Source: Clostridium sp. 'deep sea' | GTDB taxonomy: Bacteria > Bacillota > UBA994 > PWPR01 | Direction: 5' to 3' | Assembly: GCF_014931565.1 (NCBI RefSeq) | Contig: NZ_CP063353.1 | Coordinates: forward strand, 496,001-560,000 | DNA: 64,000 nt | Shown: positions 29,218-38,023 of the stretch, one piece after another | Position numbering within the stretch: position 1 is the stretch's first letter | Layout of the letters: every line of letters begins with the position of its first letter | The notes under the pieces: model-generated | Seen by the model: only the letters and a program-made list of their open reading frames with translations | What the model was told of the DNA's origin: nothing | Databases searched by the model: none | Program-made: the position numbers and the translations under genes

Positions 29218-30234
29218 ATGGAAAAGCAGAAAGCTTTAGATATGGCTTTACGCCAAATTGAAAAACAATTTGGCAAAGGTAGTATAATGAAGTTAGGCGA
29301 TAATACAAAATTGCTTAATATAAACGTTATTCCTACTGGCTGTATAGATATTGATGTTGCTTTGGGTGTTGGAGGAGTTCCACGTGGACGAATTATAGAG
29401 CTGTATGGACCAGAGTCATCAGGAAAAACTACCGTTGCCTTACATATGTTAGCTAGTGCGCAACAAAATGGTGGAATGGTAGCGTTTATTGATGCAGAAC
29501 ATGCTCTAGATCCTGTTTATGCCCAGAGACTTGGAGTGGATGTAGATAATTTATTAGTATCTCAACCTGATTCTGGAGAGCAAGCTCTTGAAATTACCGA
29601 GACTTTAGTTAGAAGTAATGCTATTGATATGATTGTTATTGACTCAGTAGCTGCACTTGTACCAAGAGCTGAATTAGAAGGAGATATGGGAGATTCTCAT
29701 GTTGGTTTACACGCTAGATTAATGTCTCAAGCAATGAGAAAATTAACTGGTGTTATTAATAAATCTAAAACAGTAGTAATCTTTATTAACCAAATTCGTG
29801 AAAAAGTTGGCGTAATGTTTGGTAATCCAGAAACAACTACTGGCGGAAGAGCCTTAAAATTCTATTCTTCAGTGCGTTTAGAAGTTAGAAGGTCTAGTCA
29901 AATAAAAAATGGTACAGATGTTATTGGAAATAGAACCAGAATAAAAATAGTTAAAAATAAAGTTGCTCCACCATTTAGATTGGCTGAATTTGACATTATG
30001 TATGGTGAAGGAATTTCGCTTAATGGAAGTATTTTAGACAAAGCTGTAGAGATAGGTTTGGTTAACAAAGCGGGTTCATGGTATTCGTATGAAAGTGAGC
30101 GATTAGGGCAAGGACGCGAAAACACTAAGAATTACCTAAAAGAGAACCCGGAATTTGCAGCTATGTTAGAAAAGAAAGTAAGGGTGCATTTTGGCTTAGA
30201 AAAAGAGGACAGTGAAGTTACGGATTCTAAGTAA
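29218..30234 (+). CDS. recA: Recombinase RecA
   Basis: DNA strand-exchange protein and SOS co-protease. 338 residues with [16 protein letters not shown], Walker [10 protein letters not shown] (about 65-73), [10 protein letters not shown], Walker [35 protein letters not shown] and [17 protein letters not shown]. Slightly short acidic C-tail. I see no clear LexA-type GAACN4GTTC box in the 182 bases upstream. The stop overlaps the recX start (TAATG). Confidence 0.98.
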   Translation: MEKQKALDMALRQIEKQFGKGSIMKLGDNTKLLNINVIPTGCIDIDVALGVGGVPRGRIIELYGPESSGKTTVALHMLASAQQNGGMVAFIDAEHALDPVYAQRLGVDVDNLLVSQPDSGEQALEITETLVRSNAIDMIVIDSVAALVPRAELEGDMGDSHVGLHARLMSQAMRKLTGVINKSKTVVIFINQIREKVGVMFGNPETTTGGRALKFYSSVRLEVRRSSQIKNGTDVIGNRTRIKIVKNKVAPPFRLAEFDIMYGEGISLNGSILDKAVEIGLVNKAGSWYSYESERLGQGRENTKNYLKENPEFAAMLEKKVRVHFGLEKEDSEVTDSK

Positions 30235-30682
30235 TGTGCAGTTCTAATCAGGAATATTCAAAAGCATTGAAGTATTGCTTGAACATACTGAGTAAGCGTG
30301 ACTACTCAAGAAGGCGGATATTTGAGAAGCTACAAAAAAGAGGATATTCAAAAAAACAATAAATCAAATTATTGATTATTTAGCTGAAATGAAATATTTA
30401 GATGAGGCTAGGGCTGTCGAAAATTTAATTTATTTTAAATTAGAGCATAAACATTGGGGCCCATATAAGATTAAAAATAGTCTTTATACAAAAGGGTATG
30501 AACTAGAAATAATTAATATAGCTCTAAATAGTATTGAAAATGAACAATTATTACATTGTTGCAAGAGTGCAATCAAGGATTACGGAAAACATAATTTGAA
30601 TATGAAACCCGATAAGTTATATAGATTTTTATTTAATAGAGGATTTTCTGATTCTATCATAAAGCAATGTTTACCGGATTGA
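30234..30682 (+). pseudogene. recX: recX, split by a -1 frameshift at an A7 tract
   Basis: RecX dampens RecA filaments. The reading frame from ATG 30234 gives EYSKALKYCLNILSKRDYS and FEKLQKRGYSKKQ, then stops at TAA 30360. The rest of RecX continues in the -1 frame (INQIIDYLAEMKYLDEARAV through LYRFLFNRGFSDSIIKQ) to TGA 30682. The switch point is seven A at 30350-30356, phased as A-AAA-AAA in the first frame, which is a slippery heptamer. Options are a true null mutation, a sequencing error in a homopolymer, or expression by ribosomal or transcriptional slippage. The C-terminal part alone (from ATG 30389, 97 residues) keeps the later helical repeats. Confidence 0.8.
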
Positions 30683-30720
30683 TCTTGCAATGATGATTAA
30701 ATATTGAAAGGGTATAAGAA

Positions 30721-32262
30721 ATGCAAGAATATATGATATATATATACATTGCCGGTAGTCTTTTTGGCGGTTTGATTATAGGTTTTTTAGTAAGAAAATA
30801 TATTGCTGAAGCAAGAATATCAACAGCTGAAAATGCTGCTAACCGAATTATTGAGGAAGCTAACAGAGAAGCTGAAGCTAGACTCCGTGAAGCAATGGTA
30901 ATGTCTAAAGAAGAGATACATGCATTAAGGACAGAGTTTGATCGTGAAACAAAGAGTCGTAAGTCAGAGCTTTTTAAGTTAGAGCAAAGACTAATTCTAA
31001 AAGATGAAGTACAAGAAAAAAAAGCACAGTCATTAGAGAAAAAAGAAGAGCAAATAGCTCGTAAAAATGACAAACTAAAAAATCAACTAGAAGAAGCTGA
31101 AGTTATGCGTGAAAAACAGCTTCATGAGTTGGAGCGTATTGCCCGCATGTCTACTGACGAAGCCAGAAATATTTTGTTAGATAAAATAAAAGCCGAAGTT
31201 AGATATGAGGCTGCTCATTTTATTAGAGATTCGGAGTCTAAAGCAAAACTAGAGGCGGAAAAACGTGCTCGTGAAATTATTACAACAGCTATACAAAGAT
31301 GTGCTGCTGACCATGTTACTGAAACCACCGTATCTGTAGTAGAGCTTCCTAATGATGAAATGAAGGGCAGAATTATAGGTAGAGAAGGCCGTAATATTAG
31401 AACCTTTGAGACTCTAACTGGTGTTGATTTAATTATAGATGATACTCCAGAGGCTGTAGTATTATCTGCTTTTGATCCAGTTAGAAGAGAAATTGCCCGT
31501 TTAGCTTTAGAACGATTAGTTTCCGATGGTAGAATCCATCCAGCAAGAATTGAAGAGATGGTTACCAGAGCTAAAAAGGATGTTGCCTCTTTAATAAGAG
31601 AAGAGGGAGAAAAAGCAATTTTTGATGCTGGTATTCATAGTATGCATCCAGAGTTAGTGAGATTATTAGGTAGGCTTAAGTTTAGAACAAGTTATGGTCA
31701 AAATGTGTTAAATCACTCATTAGAGGTAGCTCATTTATGTGGATTAATGGCTGCTGAACTTAATTTAGATGTTAGATTAGCTAAAAGAGCAGGTTTATTG
31801 CATGATATAGGTAAAGCCCTTGATCATGAAATAGAGGGGCCACATGCGTCTATTGGTGCTGATGTTCTTAAAAAATATGGTGAGCATAAAAAGGTTATTC
31901 ATGCCGCTGCATCACATCACGGTGATATAGAGCTTACTAATATCGAAGACGTGTTAGTACAGGCTGCAGACGCAATTTCAGCCGCCAGACCAGGTGCTAG
32001 AAGAGAATCTCTAGAGAATTATATTAAGAGATTACAAGGATTAGAAGATATAGCAACATCAATTGATGGAGTAGATAAGAGTTTTGCTATACAGGCTGGT
32101 CGTGAGATTAGAATTATGGTTAAGCCCAATGTAATTGGTGATAACGAATCAATAATTGTAGCTAGAGAAGTAGCCAAAAAGATTGAAGAAGGACTAGAAT
32201 ATCCTGGTCAAATAAAGGTAACCGTAATAAGAGAAACACGGGCAGTAGAGTACGCTAAATAA
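30721..32262 (+). CDS. rny: Ribonuclease Y
   Basis: Membrane-tethered endoribonuclease that starts mRNA decay. 513 residues: one N-terminal transmembrane segment (about 4-24), a long coiled coil (about 30-200), a KH domain ([19 protein letters not shown]) and an HD domain ([29 protein letters not shown]). Full length, with GAAAGGG as ribosome binding site. Placement after recA-recX is common in Firmicutes. Confidence 0.96.
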   Translation: MQEYMIYIYIAGSLFGGLIIGFLVRKYIAEARISTAENAANRIIEEANREAEARLREAMVMSKEEIHALRTEFDRETKSRKSELFKLEQRLILKDEVQEKKAQSLEKKEEQIARKNDKLKNQLEEAEVMREKQLHELERIARMSTDEARNILLDKIKAEVRYEAAHFIRDSESKAKLEAEKRAREIITTAIQRCAADHVTETTVSVVELPNDEMKGRIIGREGRNIRTFETLTGVDLIIDDTPEAVVLSAFDPVRREIARLALERLVSDGRIHPARIEEMVTRAKKDVASLIREEGEKAIFDAGIHSMHPELVRLLGRLKFRTSYGQNVLNHSLEVAHLCGLMAAELNLDVRLAKRAGLLHDIGKALDHEIEGPHASIGADVLKKYGEHKKVIHAAASHHGDIELTNIEDVLVQAADAISAARPGARRESLENYIKRLQGLEDIATSIDGVDKSFAIQAGREIRIMVKPNVIGDNESIIVAREVAKKIEEGLEYPGQIKVTVIRETRAVEYAK

Positions 32263-32314
32263 AACAAACTATTAAGTTTAAAACAGCAATTAAGCAGTTT
32301 ATTTAATAAAACAT

Positions 32315-32341
32315 GCCACCTTTTTAGGGGTGGCTTTTTTA
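32315..32341 (+). terminator. Intrinsic terminator after rny
   Basis: GCCACC (32315-32320) and GGTGGC (32329-32334) form a stem followed by a run of T. Confidence 0.8.
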
Positions 32342-32359
32342 TTATGTAATATTTAAACT

Positions 32360-33808
32360 TTAATAGTTGGTTATTTTTACTTCGGGATATAAAGTTGACG
32401 GATAATCAAGTAATGGTGATGTTTTATTCTTTAAATTCTTATTAAAAAAATTAACAATATAATCATTCATTATCTCTACTTGCTGCTTACAATTTATGCT
32501 TCCTAAAAATCCTGTTAATTTACCTAAAACAGGCAGAAGAGAATTTACATCACAAAAATTCATATGTTCTGTATTTTTAATTTGCACAAATAAATAATTA
32601 TTTTCTTTTTCTGAATATCCATAACGAATATATTCTCCATACTTTTCGGTGGTTAAAATCATAAATGGTTGCAGTATATCATTATTTAGAGCATCTCCAA
32701 AAGGCGAGCCATCCATATTAATAAAGGTTTTTACTCTTTTATCATCTAAACAAAGCTGTCCTACAGCAGCACCACCAAAGGAGTGCCCAAAAGCTCCTAT
32801 GTTCGACATATCTAGTTTTCCAAAAAAAATACTATCTGTTATACCACTATTCATATCGTTTATCTTGTTAATAATAAACTGCATATCTTTGCTCCATATT
32901 TTAACACTTTTATTATTTACCTCAGCGTTTCTAATAAGTGTTTTTACATATTCAGGACTTTCTTTGTTTGTAACTGTATCTTTGGCTATATTTATCGCAT
33001 TTTTATAATCAGAGCTTAATTCTGCAGCCTGTTTCTGACTATATGGAATTATTTTTCCGTTAGGATATAGGCATGCAAAATCCTCATAAGGGTGACTTAC
33101 TGCAAACACGATATATCCTTCACTTGCTAGCTCCTGCATTTGAATAGTATTTTGCCCATTAAACATTGCCCCTCCACAAGAAAAAAGTATAACTGGATAG
33201 CTTTTTGCTTTATTGGAAATACCTGCGTTAAGATAACTATGGGTTTTAACTAATGAAAAATGATTAAAAATATTTGGCAAACCTCTATATTTAGAGAAAA
33301 AGTTCATAGCCTCACTGCTAATCCAGTTAACACGTTTTTTGTTTTTAGTATCTTCTGTAGGATACCAAACTTGAACAGGTATAGTTCGATTTTCATCTAA
33401 AGATGAAAATTGCTCTTGACGTGAGCAATCAGTAAAAGACAGATACTTAGTACCTACATAGTAAGCTCCCTTTGGTTTTGGAAGGTTAACAACAGGAAAC
33501 AAAAAAGGTAAAGCAACAGAGAATATAGTTATAGGCAATAATAGTATCAGTGTAACAAGCTTTATAGTTCTATGAGACTTAAGGTTTGGTAAAAATAATT
33601 TAACTATTTTGCATGCTAAAATGAGCACTGTCAGCATTATAGCTGGAACAATGTGTACACGATACCCTTCAAACATAATGCTAAGTATAGCTACCATAGT
33701 TGTAACTAAAAGAAATATAATATTCTTTTTTTTATTACTTTTATATATAAACAGTTTTAAATACGACACAAGAACTAAGGCAACAAAAATGATTTCTAAT
33801 ACTCTCAT
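32360..33808 (-). CDS. Membrane-anchored alpha/beta hydrolase, PAF-acetylhydrolase-like
   Basis: 482 residues. The first about 110 residues hold four hydrophobic segments; the rest is an extracytoplasmic-type alpha/beta hydrolase resembling plasma PAF acetylhydrolase (isoform II) and related lipases. Seen are RTIPVQVWYPTED, YPVILFSCGGAMFNG (oxyanion area), VFAVSHPYEDFA and the nucleophile elbow GAFGHSFGGAAVG, with a late His in KNTEHMNFCD. Substrate unknown; a lipid or ester is likely. It is divergent from a two-component system across about 150 bases, which might regulate it. Confidence 0.75.
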   Translation of the reverse strand: MRVLEIIFVALVLVSYLKLFIYKSNKKKNIIFLLVTTMVAILSIMFEGYRVHIVPAIMLTVLILACKIVKLFLPNLKSHRTIKLVTLILLLPITIFSVALPFLFPVVNLPKPKGAYYVGTKYLSFTDCSRQEQFSSLDENRTIPVQVWYPTEDTKNKKRVNWISSEAMNFFSKYRGLPNIFNHFSLVKTHSYLNAGISNKAKSYPVILFSCGGAMFNGQNTIQMQELASEGYIVFAVSHPYEDFACLYPNGKIIPYSQKQAAELSSDYKNAINIAKDTVTNKESPEYVKTLIRNAEVNNKSVKIWSKDMQFIINKINDMNSGITDSIFFGKLDMSNIGAFGHSFGGAAVGQLCLDDKRVKTFINMDGSPFGDALNNDILQPFMILTTEKYGEYIRYGYSEKENNYLFVQIKNTEHMNFCDVNSLLPVLGKLTGFLGSINCKQQVEIMNDYIVNFFNKNLKNKTSPLLDYPSTLYPEVKITNY

Positions 33809-33957
33809 AAAATCTTCCTTTCAGAACAATATAATATATTTTATTTACAATATATTAGCAAAACATTCTTGTGACTGCCTGTATTCTACCTTAAGAGAGC
33901 CTTAAGTATTAGGAGAGATAAATATGATATAATCGGAAAAGAAGAGGGGGAAGTAAA

Positions 33958-34656
33958 GTGAGTCATTTAAATAAAAGCATTCTTTTAATAGATGATGAGC
34001 CACAAATAATTAAGTTACTTGAAACAATTCTAAGAAAAGATGGCTTTAATCAGATATTTTCTGCTTTAACTGTTGCAGAAGCAAGGTCTATTATAACAAA
34101 TAAAAACCCTGATATTGTTGTACTTGATATAATGCTTCCAGATGGTGATGGTTTTTCATTTATAAATGAAATAAAAAGATTTCGAGATATACCGGTACTG
34201 TTTCTTACAGCAAGGGGTGAAGCAGATGATCGGGTTTTAGGACTAGGTCTTGGAGCCGATGACTACATTGTTAAACCGTTTATGCCTCGTGAGCTTGCTT
34301 TAAGAATTAAAGCTATTTTGAAACGAACCTATTCACATGGTATAGAAAAAAAACAAGCAATAATAAATCTGCCAGCCTGCATTATTAATTTGAATAAAGC
34401 TGAAGTAATAAAGGGCAATGAAACAATTCAACTTACTGCCAAAGAGCATGCAATATTATCTATGTTGTATGAAAATTTAAATAGCATTATTACCTTAGAT
34501 AGCTTATGTCAAGCTGCATGGGATGATAACTCTTATGGCTATGAAAACACACTAATGGTACATATTCGTCATATACGTGAAAAAATTGAAGAAATTCCAT
34601 CTAAGCCTGTTTCTCTAGTTACTGTAAGGGGGCTTGGCTATAAGTTAGTGGTGTAG
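33958..34656 (+). CDS. OmpR/PhoB-family response regulator
   Basis: 232 residues. Receiver domain with the acidic pair in LLIDDEPQIIKLL, phospho-acceptor Asp in DIVVLDIMLPDGDG (about residue 54), the switch Thr in VLFLTARGEADDR and Lys in YIVKPFMPREL; winged-helix DNA-binding domain from about 130 (LTAKEHAILSMLYENL, VTVRGLGYKLVV). Starts at GTG with GAGGGGG upstream. Pairs with the histidine kinase 15 nt downstream. Confidence 0.92.
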   Translation: MSHLNKSILLIDDEPQIIKLLETILRKDGFNQIFSALTVAEARSIITNKNPDIVVLDIMLPDGDGFSFINEIKRFRDIPVLFLTARGEADDRVLGLGLGADDYIVKPFMPRELALRIKAILKRTYSHGIEKKQAIINLPACIINLNKAEVIKGNETIQLTAKEHAILSMLYENLNSIITLDSLCQAAWDDNSYGYENTLMVHIRHIREKIEEIPSKPVSLVTVRGLGYKLVV

Positions 34657-34671
34657 AATAGGAAAAATTAT

Positions 34672-36051
34672 ATGGATAATAAATCACTTAAGATTATAAT
34701 AAAACATCTTATAAGCATTGTTATTATTGTATTTATTATGCTTATATTGAATTATGGATTCTTTATATGTGTTGTGAGATATAGTCCTATAGCAAAGGTA
34801 CCTAAAAATACTGTAAAAATAATTGCAGAAGAGTTTAAACAACATAAACAATTAACAGCTAAAACAAAAAAAATGATTTTCAATAACAATCTTTGGGTTC
34901 AGTTGATTGATTCTAAAGGACATGTGATTGACTATTATAATCAGCCTAACGATATATACAATTTTTATTCTCTACTTGATATTGCAAAGCTATCTAAAAG
35001 CTATTTAAATGATTATCCAGTGTATGTTTGGAAAAGTGATAATAATATTGTATTACTAGGTTACCCTAAAAATTCAATAACAAAATATAATTGGTTTTTT
35101 CCAACTAATACCATAAATAATTTACCGGTTACTTTGGTAGTTCTGATGTTTATTAACTTAATTATCACCATAGTATTGTCAATTCTTTTGAGTAGAAAGC
35201 TAACAAAGCCTTTAAGCGATATTATACAGGGTATTTCTGCTTTAACTACAGAACAGCAAGTTCATTTAGAGGAAAAAGGAATTTTTACAGACCTAGCCCA
35301 AAATATAAACCATACTTCCGAAATGATACGTGACAAGAATAATAAAATTAGGCTTCGTAATACCGCTGTTTCAAACTGGTTAACAGGAATCTCACATGAT
35401 TTAAGAACACCATTGTCGATGATTTTAGGGTACTCAGCGTTAATAGAAGAAGACGCTGATTCAACGCAAGAAATGCAGTCACAGGCCAGGATTATTAAAG
35501 AAAATGCTGTACGTATACGTAACTTGATTACAGGTTTAAACCTAGCTAGCTCTTTACAATATGAGATAATGCCATTAAAACTGTCACAGGTAAAGCTAAG
35601 TAGTATTATCAGAAAAGCTGTTGCAGATTGTATAAATAGTGGTGTTCTAAAAAAAAGTAACATAACCTTAGTTATTGAAGATGAGTATCTAACAGCTTTA
35701 ATAGATGAATCCCTATTGTTAAGGGCATTAGTTAACTTAATAACAAATAGTGTGAAACACAATAAAGAGGACTGCAAAATTACAGTAACAATCATAGCTA
35801 CAAGTATTGAAGGGGCATTATATGCTTCCATAATAGTTTCAGATACCGGAACAGGTATGTCACAAGATAAAATTGATAGGATTCATAGCTATGATTATTT
35901 TAATGCTTGGGTGAGCCAAACAAATGGTCTAGGACTTGTGATTGTAAAAAGCATTATTGAGACATTTAAAGGTAACTTAACCATTGAAGCTGAAGAAGGA
36001 AAAGGTACAAAAATTACAATGAGAATACCAGTTGATGAAAACAATAATTAA
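34672..36051 (+). CDS. Sensor histidine kinase
   Basis: 459 residues. Two transmembrane segments (about 12-34 and 150-172) flank an extracytoplasmic sensor of about 115 residues. HAMP-like linker (LLSRKLTKPLSDIIQGI), dimerisation helix with the phospho-His in LTGISHDLRTPLSMILGYSA, N box LITNSVKHNKED, G1 IVSDTGTGMSQDKI and G2 NGLGLVIVKSI. All kinase motifs are intact. Signal unknown; the partner regulator is immediately upstream. Confidence 0.9.
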   Translation: MDNKSLKIIIKHLISIVIIVFIMLILNYGFFICVVRYSPIAKVPKNTVKIIAEEFKQHKQLTAKTKKMIFNNNLWVQLIDSKGHVIDYYNQPNDIYNFYSLLDIAKLSKSYLNDYPVYVWKSDNNIVLLGYPKNSITKYNWFFPTNTINNLPVTLVVLMFINLIITIVLSILLSRKLTKPLSDIIQGISALTTEQQVHLEEKGIFTDLAQNINHTSEMIRDKNNKIRLRNTAVSNWLTGISHDLRTPLSMILGYSALIEEDADSTQEMQSQARIIKENAVRIRNLITGLNLASSLQYEIMPLKLSQVKLSSIIRKAVADCINSGVLKKSNITLVIEDEYLTALIDESLLLRALVNLITNSVKHNKEDCKITVTIIATSIEGALYASIIVSDTGTGMSQDKIDRIHSYDYFNAWVSQTNGLGLVIVKSIIETFKGNLTIEAEEGKGTKITMRIPVDENNN

Positions 36052-36089
36052 TAAACAAAGTAATGCTAGGTTTTATTTACTCTGTTTAT
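36051..36089 (+). terminator. Hairpin after histidine kinase gene
   Basis: ATAAACAAAGTAA and TTACTCTGTTTAT pair with a single mismatch just past the stop codon; the T-run is short. Confidence 0.4.
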
Positions 36090-36237
36090 AAAAACAAAGA
36101 CCAAAACTGCATTTTAACACGCTAAAATATATTTCACGAGCAATTAATAGTTCAAGCTGACAAAATGGCTTATAAAGGCATTTGTGAGCTTTGTAGCTAA
36201 TGTTAATACCAAATTTTAAGTTAATAATTGAGGTTTA

Positions 36238-36336
36238 CATTCGTAGGGGCTGTATGCTACGAAGTCGTTACGCTAATGAAGAGTGCTTTGCACATGAAGT
36301 TTGCCTGTTGGCAAATGAAGTACGCTATCGCGTATT
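36238..36336. repeat. Array of variable short palindromes with ATGAAG linkers (array 3)
   Basis: Successive small hairpins CGTAG/CTACG (36242-36261), AGTGC-tt-TGCAC-like (36282-36293), TTTGCC-tgtt-GGCAAA (36300-36315) and TACGC-tatc-GCGTA (36321-36334) are joined by ATGAAG (at 36276, 36294 and 36315) or close variants. It lies in the 350-base gap between the kinase gene and the tRNA cluster. Same design as arrays 1 and 2 but with a different linker. Confidence 0.65.
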
Positions 36337-36368
36337 AAGAACAGGGGAGAGGGGTAATGTATAATAAT

Positions 36369-36400
36369 AAAAAAACAACCGTAATTTACGGTTGTTTTTT
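36369..36400 (-). terminator. Terminator of the tRNA operon
   Basis: AAACAACCGTAA and TTACGGTTGTTT form a 12-bp stem with A-run and T-run on both sides; read on the minus strand it ends the seven-tRNA transcript. Confidence 0.85.
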
Positions 36401-36405
36401 ATGTA

Positions 36406-36490
36406 TGGTGCGAGTGAAGGGACTCGAACCCCCACGCCTTGCGGCACTAGATCCTAAGTCTAGCGCGTCTGCCAATTTCGCCACACTCGC
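36406..36490 (-). tRNA. tRNA-Leu (anticodon TAG)
   Basis: 85 nt, class II with a long variable arm. Acceptor GCGAGTG pairs with CACTCGC, discriminator A, CCA encoded. Anticodon loop CTTAGGA gives TAG. Last gene of the minus-strand tRNA operon. Confidence 0.95.
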
Positions 36491-36498
36491 ATATTGTA

Positions 36499-36574
36499 TG
36501 GCTGGGGCTATAGGATTTGAACCTATGAATGCCGGAGTCAAAGTCCGGTGCCTTAACCACTTGGCCAAGCCCCA
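36499..36574 (-). tRNA. tRNA-Gln (anticodon TTG)
   Basis: 76 nt. Acceptor TGGGGCT pairs with AGCCCCA, discriminator G, CCA encoded. Anticodon loop CTTTGAC gives TTG. A target of MnmA, whose gene is at 5233. Confidence 0.95.
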
Positions 36575-36583
36575 AAGTTAATA

Positions 36584-36668
36584 TGGTGGAGAGAACTGGA
36601 TTCGAACCAGTGTAAGCTTCGCTAACGGATTTACAGTCCGCCCCCTTTAGCCACTCGGGCATCTCTCC
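36584..36668 (-). tRNA. tRNA-Tyr (anticodon GTA)
   Basis: 85 nt with a long variable arm. Acceptor GGAGAGA pairs with TCTCTCC, CCA encoded. Anticodon loop CTGTAAA gives GTA, a queuosine substrate for the tgt product encoded in this window. Confidence 0.95.
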
Positions 36669-36671
36669 TTA

Positions 36672-36747
36672 TGGAGCCAATGATGGGACTCGAACCCGCA
36701 ACCTGCCGATTACAAGTCGGCTGCTCTTCCAATTGAGCTACATTGGC
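36672..36747 (-). tRNA. tRNA-Thr (anticodon TGT)
   Basis: 76 nt. Acceptor GCCAATG pairs with CATTGGC, discriminator T, CCA encoded. Anticodon loop CTTGTAA gives TGT. Confidence 0.95.
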
Positions 36748-36762
36748 ATATATTAACTTTTA

Positions 36763-36837
36763 TGGTGGGCCCACATGGATTCGAACCAGGAACCGTTCGG
36801 TTATGAGCCGAATGCTCTACCCTTGAGCTATGGGCCC
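36763..36837 (-). tRNA. tRNA with anticodon CAT (elongator Met or Ile2)
   Basis: 75 nt. Acceptor GGGCCCA pairs with TGGGCCC, CCA encoded, anticodon loop CTCATAA. It lacks the initiator-type unpaired first base. The CGGCTCATAACCG stem-loop resembles the lysidine-modified Ile2 tRNA of Bacillus as much as elongator Met, so the amino acid is not certain from sequence alone. Confidence 0.85.
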
Positions 36838-36840
36838 TTG

Positions 36841-36915
36841 TGGTGACCCCAACGGGATTCGAACCCGTGTCTACAGCGTGAAAGGCTGTTGTGTTAACCG
36901 CTTCACTATGGGGCC
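36841..36915 (-). tRNA. tRNA-Glu (anticodon TTC)
   Basis: 75 nt. Acceptor GGCCCCA pairs with TGGGGTC, discriminator A, CCA encoded. Anticodon loop CTTTCAC gives TTC. Confidence 0.95.
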
Positions 36916-36926
36916 ATATAAGGTAC

Positions 36927-37002
36927 TGGTCGGGGCACCAGGATTTGAACCTGGGGCCTCCTGCTCCCAAGGCAGGCGCGCTACCAAGCTGCGCTATACC
37001 CC
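36927..37002 (-). tRNA. tRNA-Pro (anticodon TGG)
   Basis: 76 nt. Acceptor begins GGGGTAT and its partner strand ends GTGCCCCG before the encoded CCA. Anticodon loop CTTGGGA gives TGG. First gene of the minus-strand tRNA operon. Confidence 0.93.
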
Positions 37003-37018
37003 GTTGCCAGCGAGAGTA

Positions 37019-37048
37019 ATTATACAACAGGATTTTGAAGTATGTCAA
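37019..37048 (-). promoter_or_regulatory. Sigma-A promoter of the tRNA operon
   Basis: On the minus strand, TTGACA (37048-37043), an 18-bp spacer and TATAAT (37024-37019), about 15 bases before tRNA-Pro. Both hexamers match the consensus exactly. Confidence 0.85.
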
Positions 37049-37191
37049 CTATTTTTACAAAAATATTTTTTTCGACCTAAAAAAACACGAAATACGCTAA
37101 TTTGTCGAAATGTAACGATAGTTATAAATTGCTGTTATATCTTATTAATAGTAATATAAATTTATAAGAAAGATTTAGCGGGGGTATTAAA

Positions 37192-37863
37192 TTGGCAGTT
37201 AGTATAAAAAAATATTCTAGTATTGATAATAATTTAGAAGACAATGAATTAATATTAAAAGCACAAAATGGCTGTGAAGAGTCAAACGAATTTTTGCTGA
37301 AGAAGTACAAGTCATTAGTTAAATTAAAAGCTCAACCCTATTTTATTATGGGAGGAGATTATGAAGACCTTGTTCAAGAGGGATTAATTGGTTTATATAA
37401 AGCCATTAGAGATTATTTACCAAAAAAGCAAATTCCTTTTCGAGCATTTGCAGAGATTTGTATAACACGCCAAATAATAACAGCTATAAAAACTGCTAAC
37501 AGGCAAAAACACTTACCTCTAAACTATTATATTTCTTTACATAAACCCGTTTATAGTGTAGATGATACCGACCGTACTTGGATAGATGTTATTGAAAGTA
37601 ACAATAAATATAACCCAGAGGTACTGGTGGCCAACAAAGATGAGCTTGATGGTATTATGCAAACAATGAATAGAATACTAAGCGACTTTGAGTTTAATAG
37701 TGTTTGATTTATACTAAGCGACTTTGAGTTTAAAGTGTTTGATTTATATATTAATAAATCATCTTATAGAGAAATCGCTAATATCTTAAAAACCTCTACT
37801 AAAGCTGTAGACAATGCTTTATGCAGAATAAAAAGAAAAATTAACTTGTATTTAACTGCCTAA
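37192..37863 (+). pseudogene. sigH: RNA polymerase sigma-H factor (Spo0H), interrupted by an in-frame TGA
   Basis: Early-sporulation sigma factor. Residues 1-160 are a clear SigH: LKAQPYFIMGGDYEDLVQEG, LIGLYKAIRDY, FRAFAEICITRQIITAIKTA and RQKHLPLNYYISL. At 37675 the sequence is duplicated (36 then 35 bases); the first copy has one extra T and so meets TGA at 37705. After the second copy the same frame continues normally, FEFKVFDLYINKSSYREI and STKAVDNALCRIKRKINLYL, to TAA 37863. The truncated product (171 residues) would lack region 4.2, which reads -35 elements. TGA is a normal stop elsewhere in this window. Starts at TTG after GCGGGGG. Confidence 0.85.
37675..37745. repeat. 36/35-bp tandem duplication inside sigH
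   Basis: Copy 1 (37675-37710) and copy 2 (37711-37745) both begin ATACTAAGCGACTTTGAG. They differ only by one T inserted in copy 1 (TTTAATAGTG against TTTAAAGTG). Removal of copy 1 restores an uninterrupted sigH frame. Confidence 0.92.
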
Positions 37864-37878
37864 ATTAATATTATAAAC

Positions 37879-37930
37879 AAAAGGGCTAGCCTATAGATTT
37901 AAACCTATAGGGCTAGCCCTTTTAATATAT
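37879..37930 (+). terminator. Intrinsic terminator after sigH
   Basis: AAAAGGGCTAGCCTATAG pairs with CTATAGGGCTAGCCCTTTT (one bulged base), a stem of about 18 bp followed by a T/A-rich tail. Confidence 0.8.
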
Positions 37931-38023
37931 ACTAAGAATCTTTAAGTAAAACATGGTTTACTTTAACATAAAAATGTATAATAGAAGTTGTTAATATATA
38001 AAGAATGTTAAGGAGAGATGTTA

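Noticed and set aside
33609-33905. Plus-strand hydrophobic frame opposite the lipase membrane segments
   Set aside because: Antisense of transmembrane codons; the minus-strand protein has a full hydrolase domain.
35262-35831. Minus-strand frame of 189 codons inside the histidine kinase
   Set aside because: The kinase motifs on the + strand are complete; the antisense frame has no domain or start signal.
36238-36336. CRISPR array
   Set aside because: The constant unit is only six bases, spacers are palindromic and shorter than CRISPR spacers, and no cas genes are present.
36357-37159. Several open frames across the tRNA cluster on both strands
   Set aside because: They are translations of tRNA genes, which show complete cloverleaf features; the Gly/Ser/Pro patterns come from T-loop sequence.
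37192-37863. Readthrough of the sigH TGA as selenocysteine or tryptophan
   Set aside because: TGA ends other genes here and the stop lies in a duplicated copy, so simple duplication explains it better.
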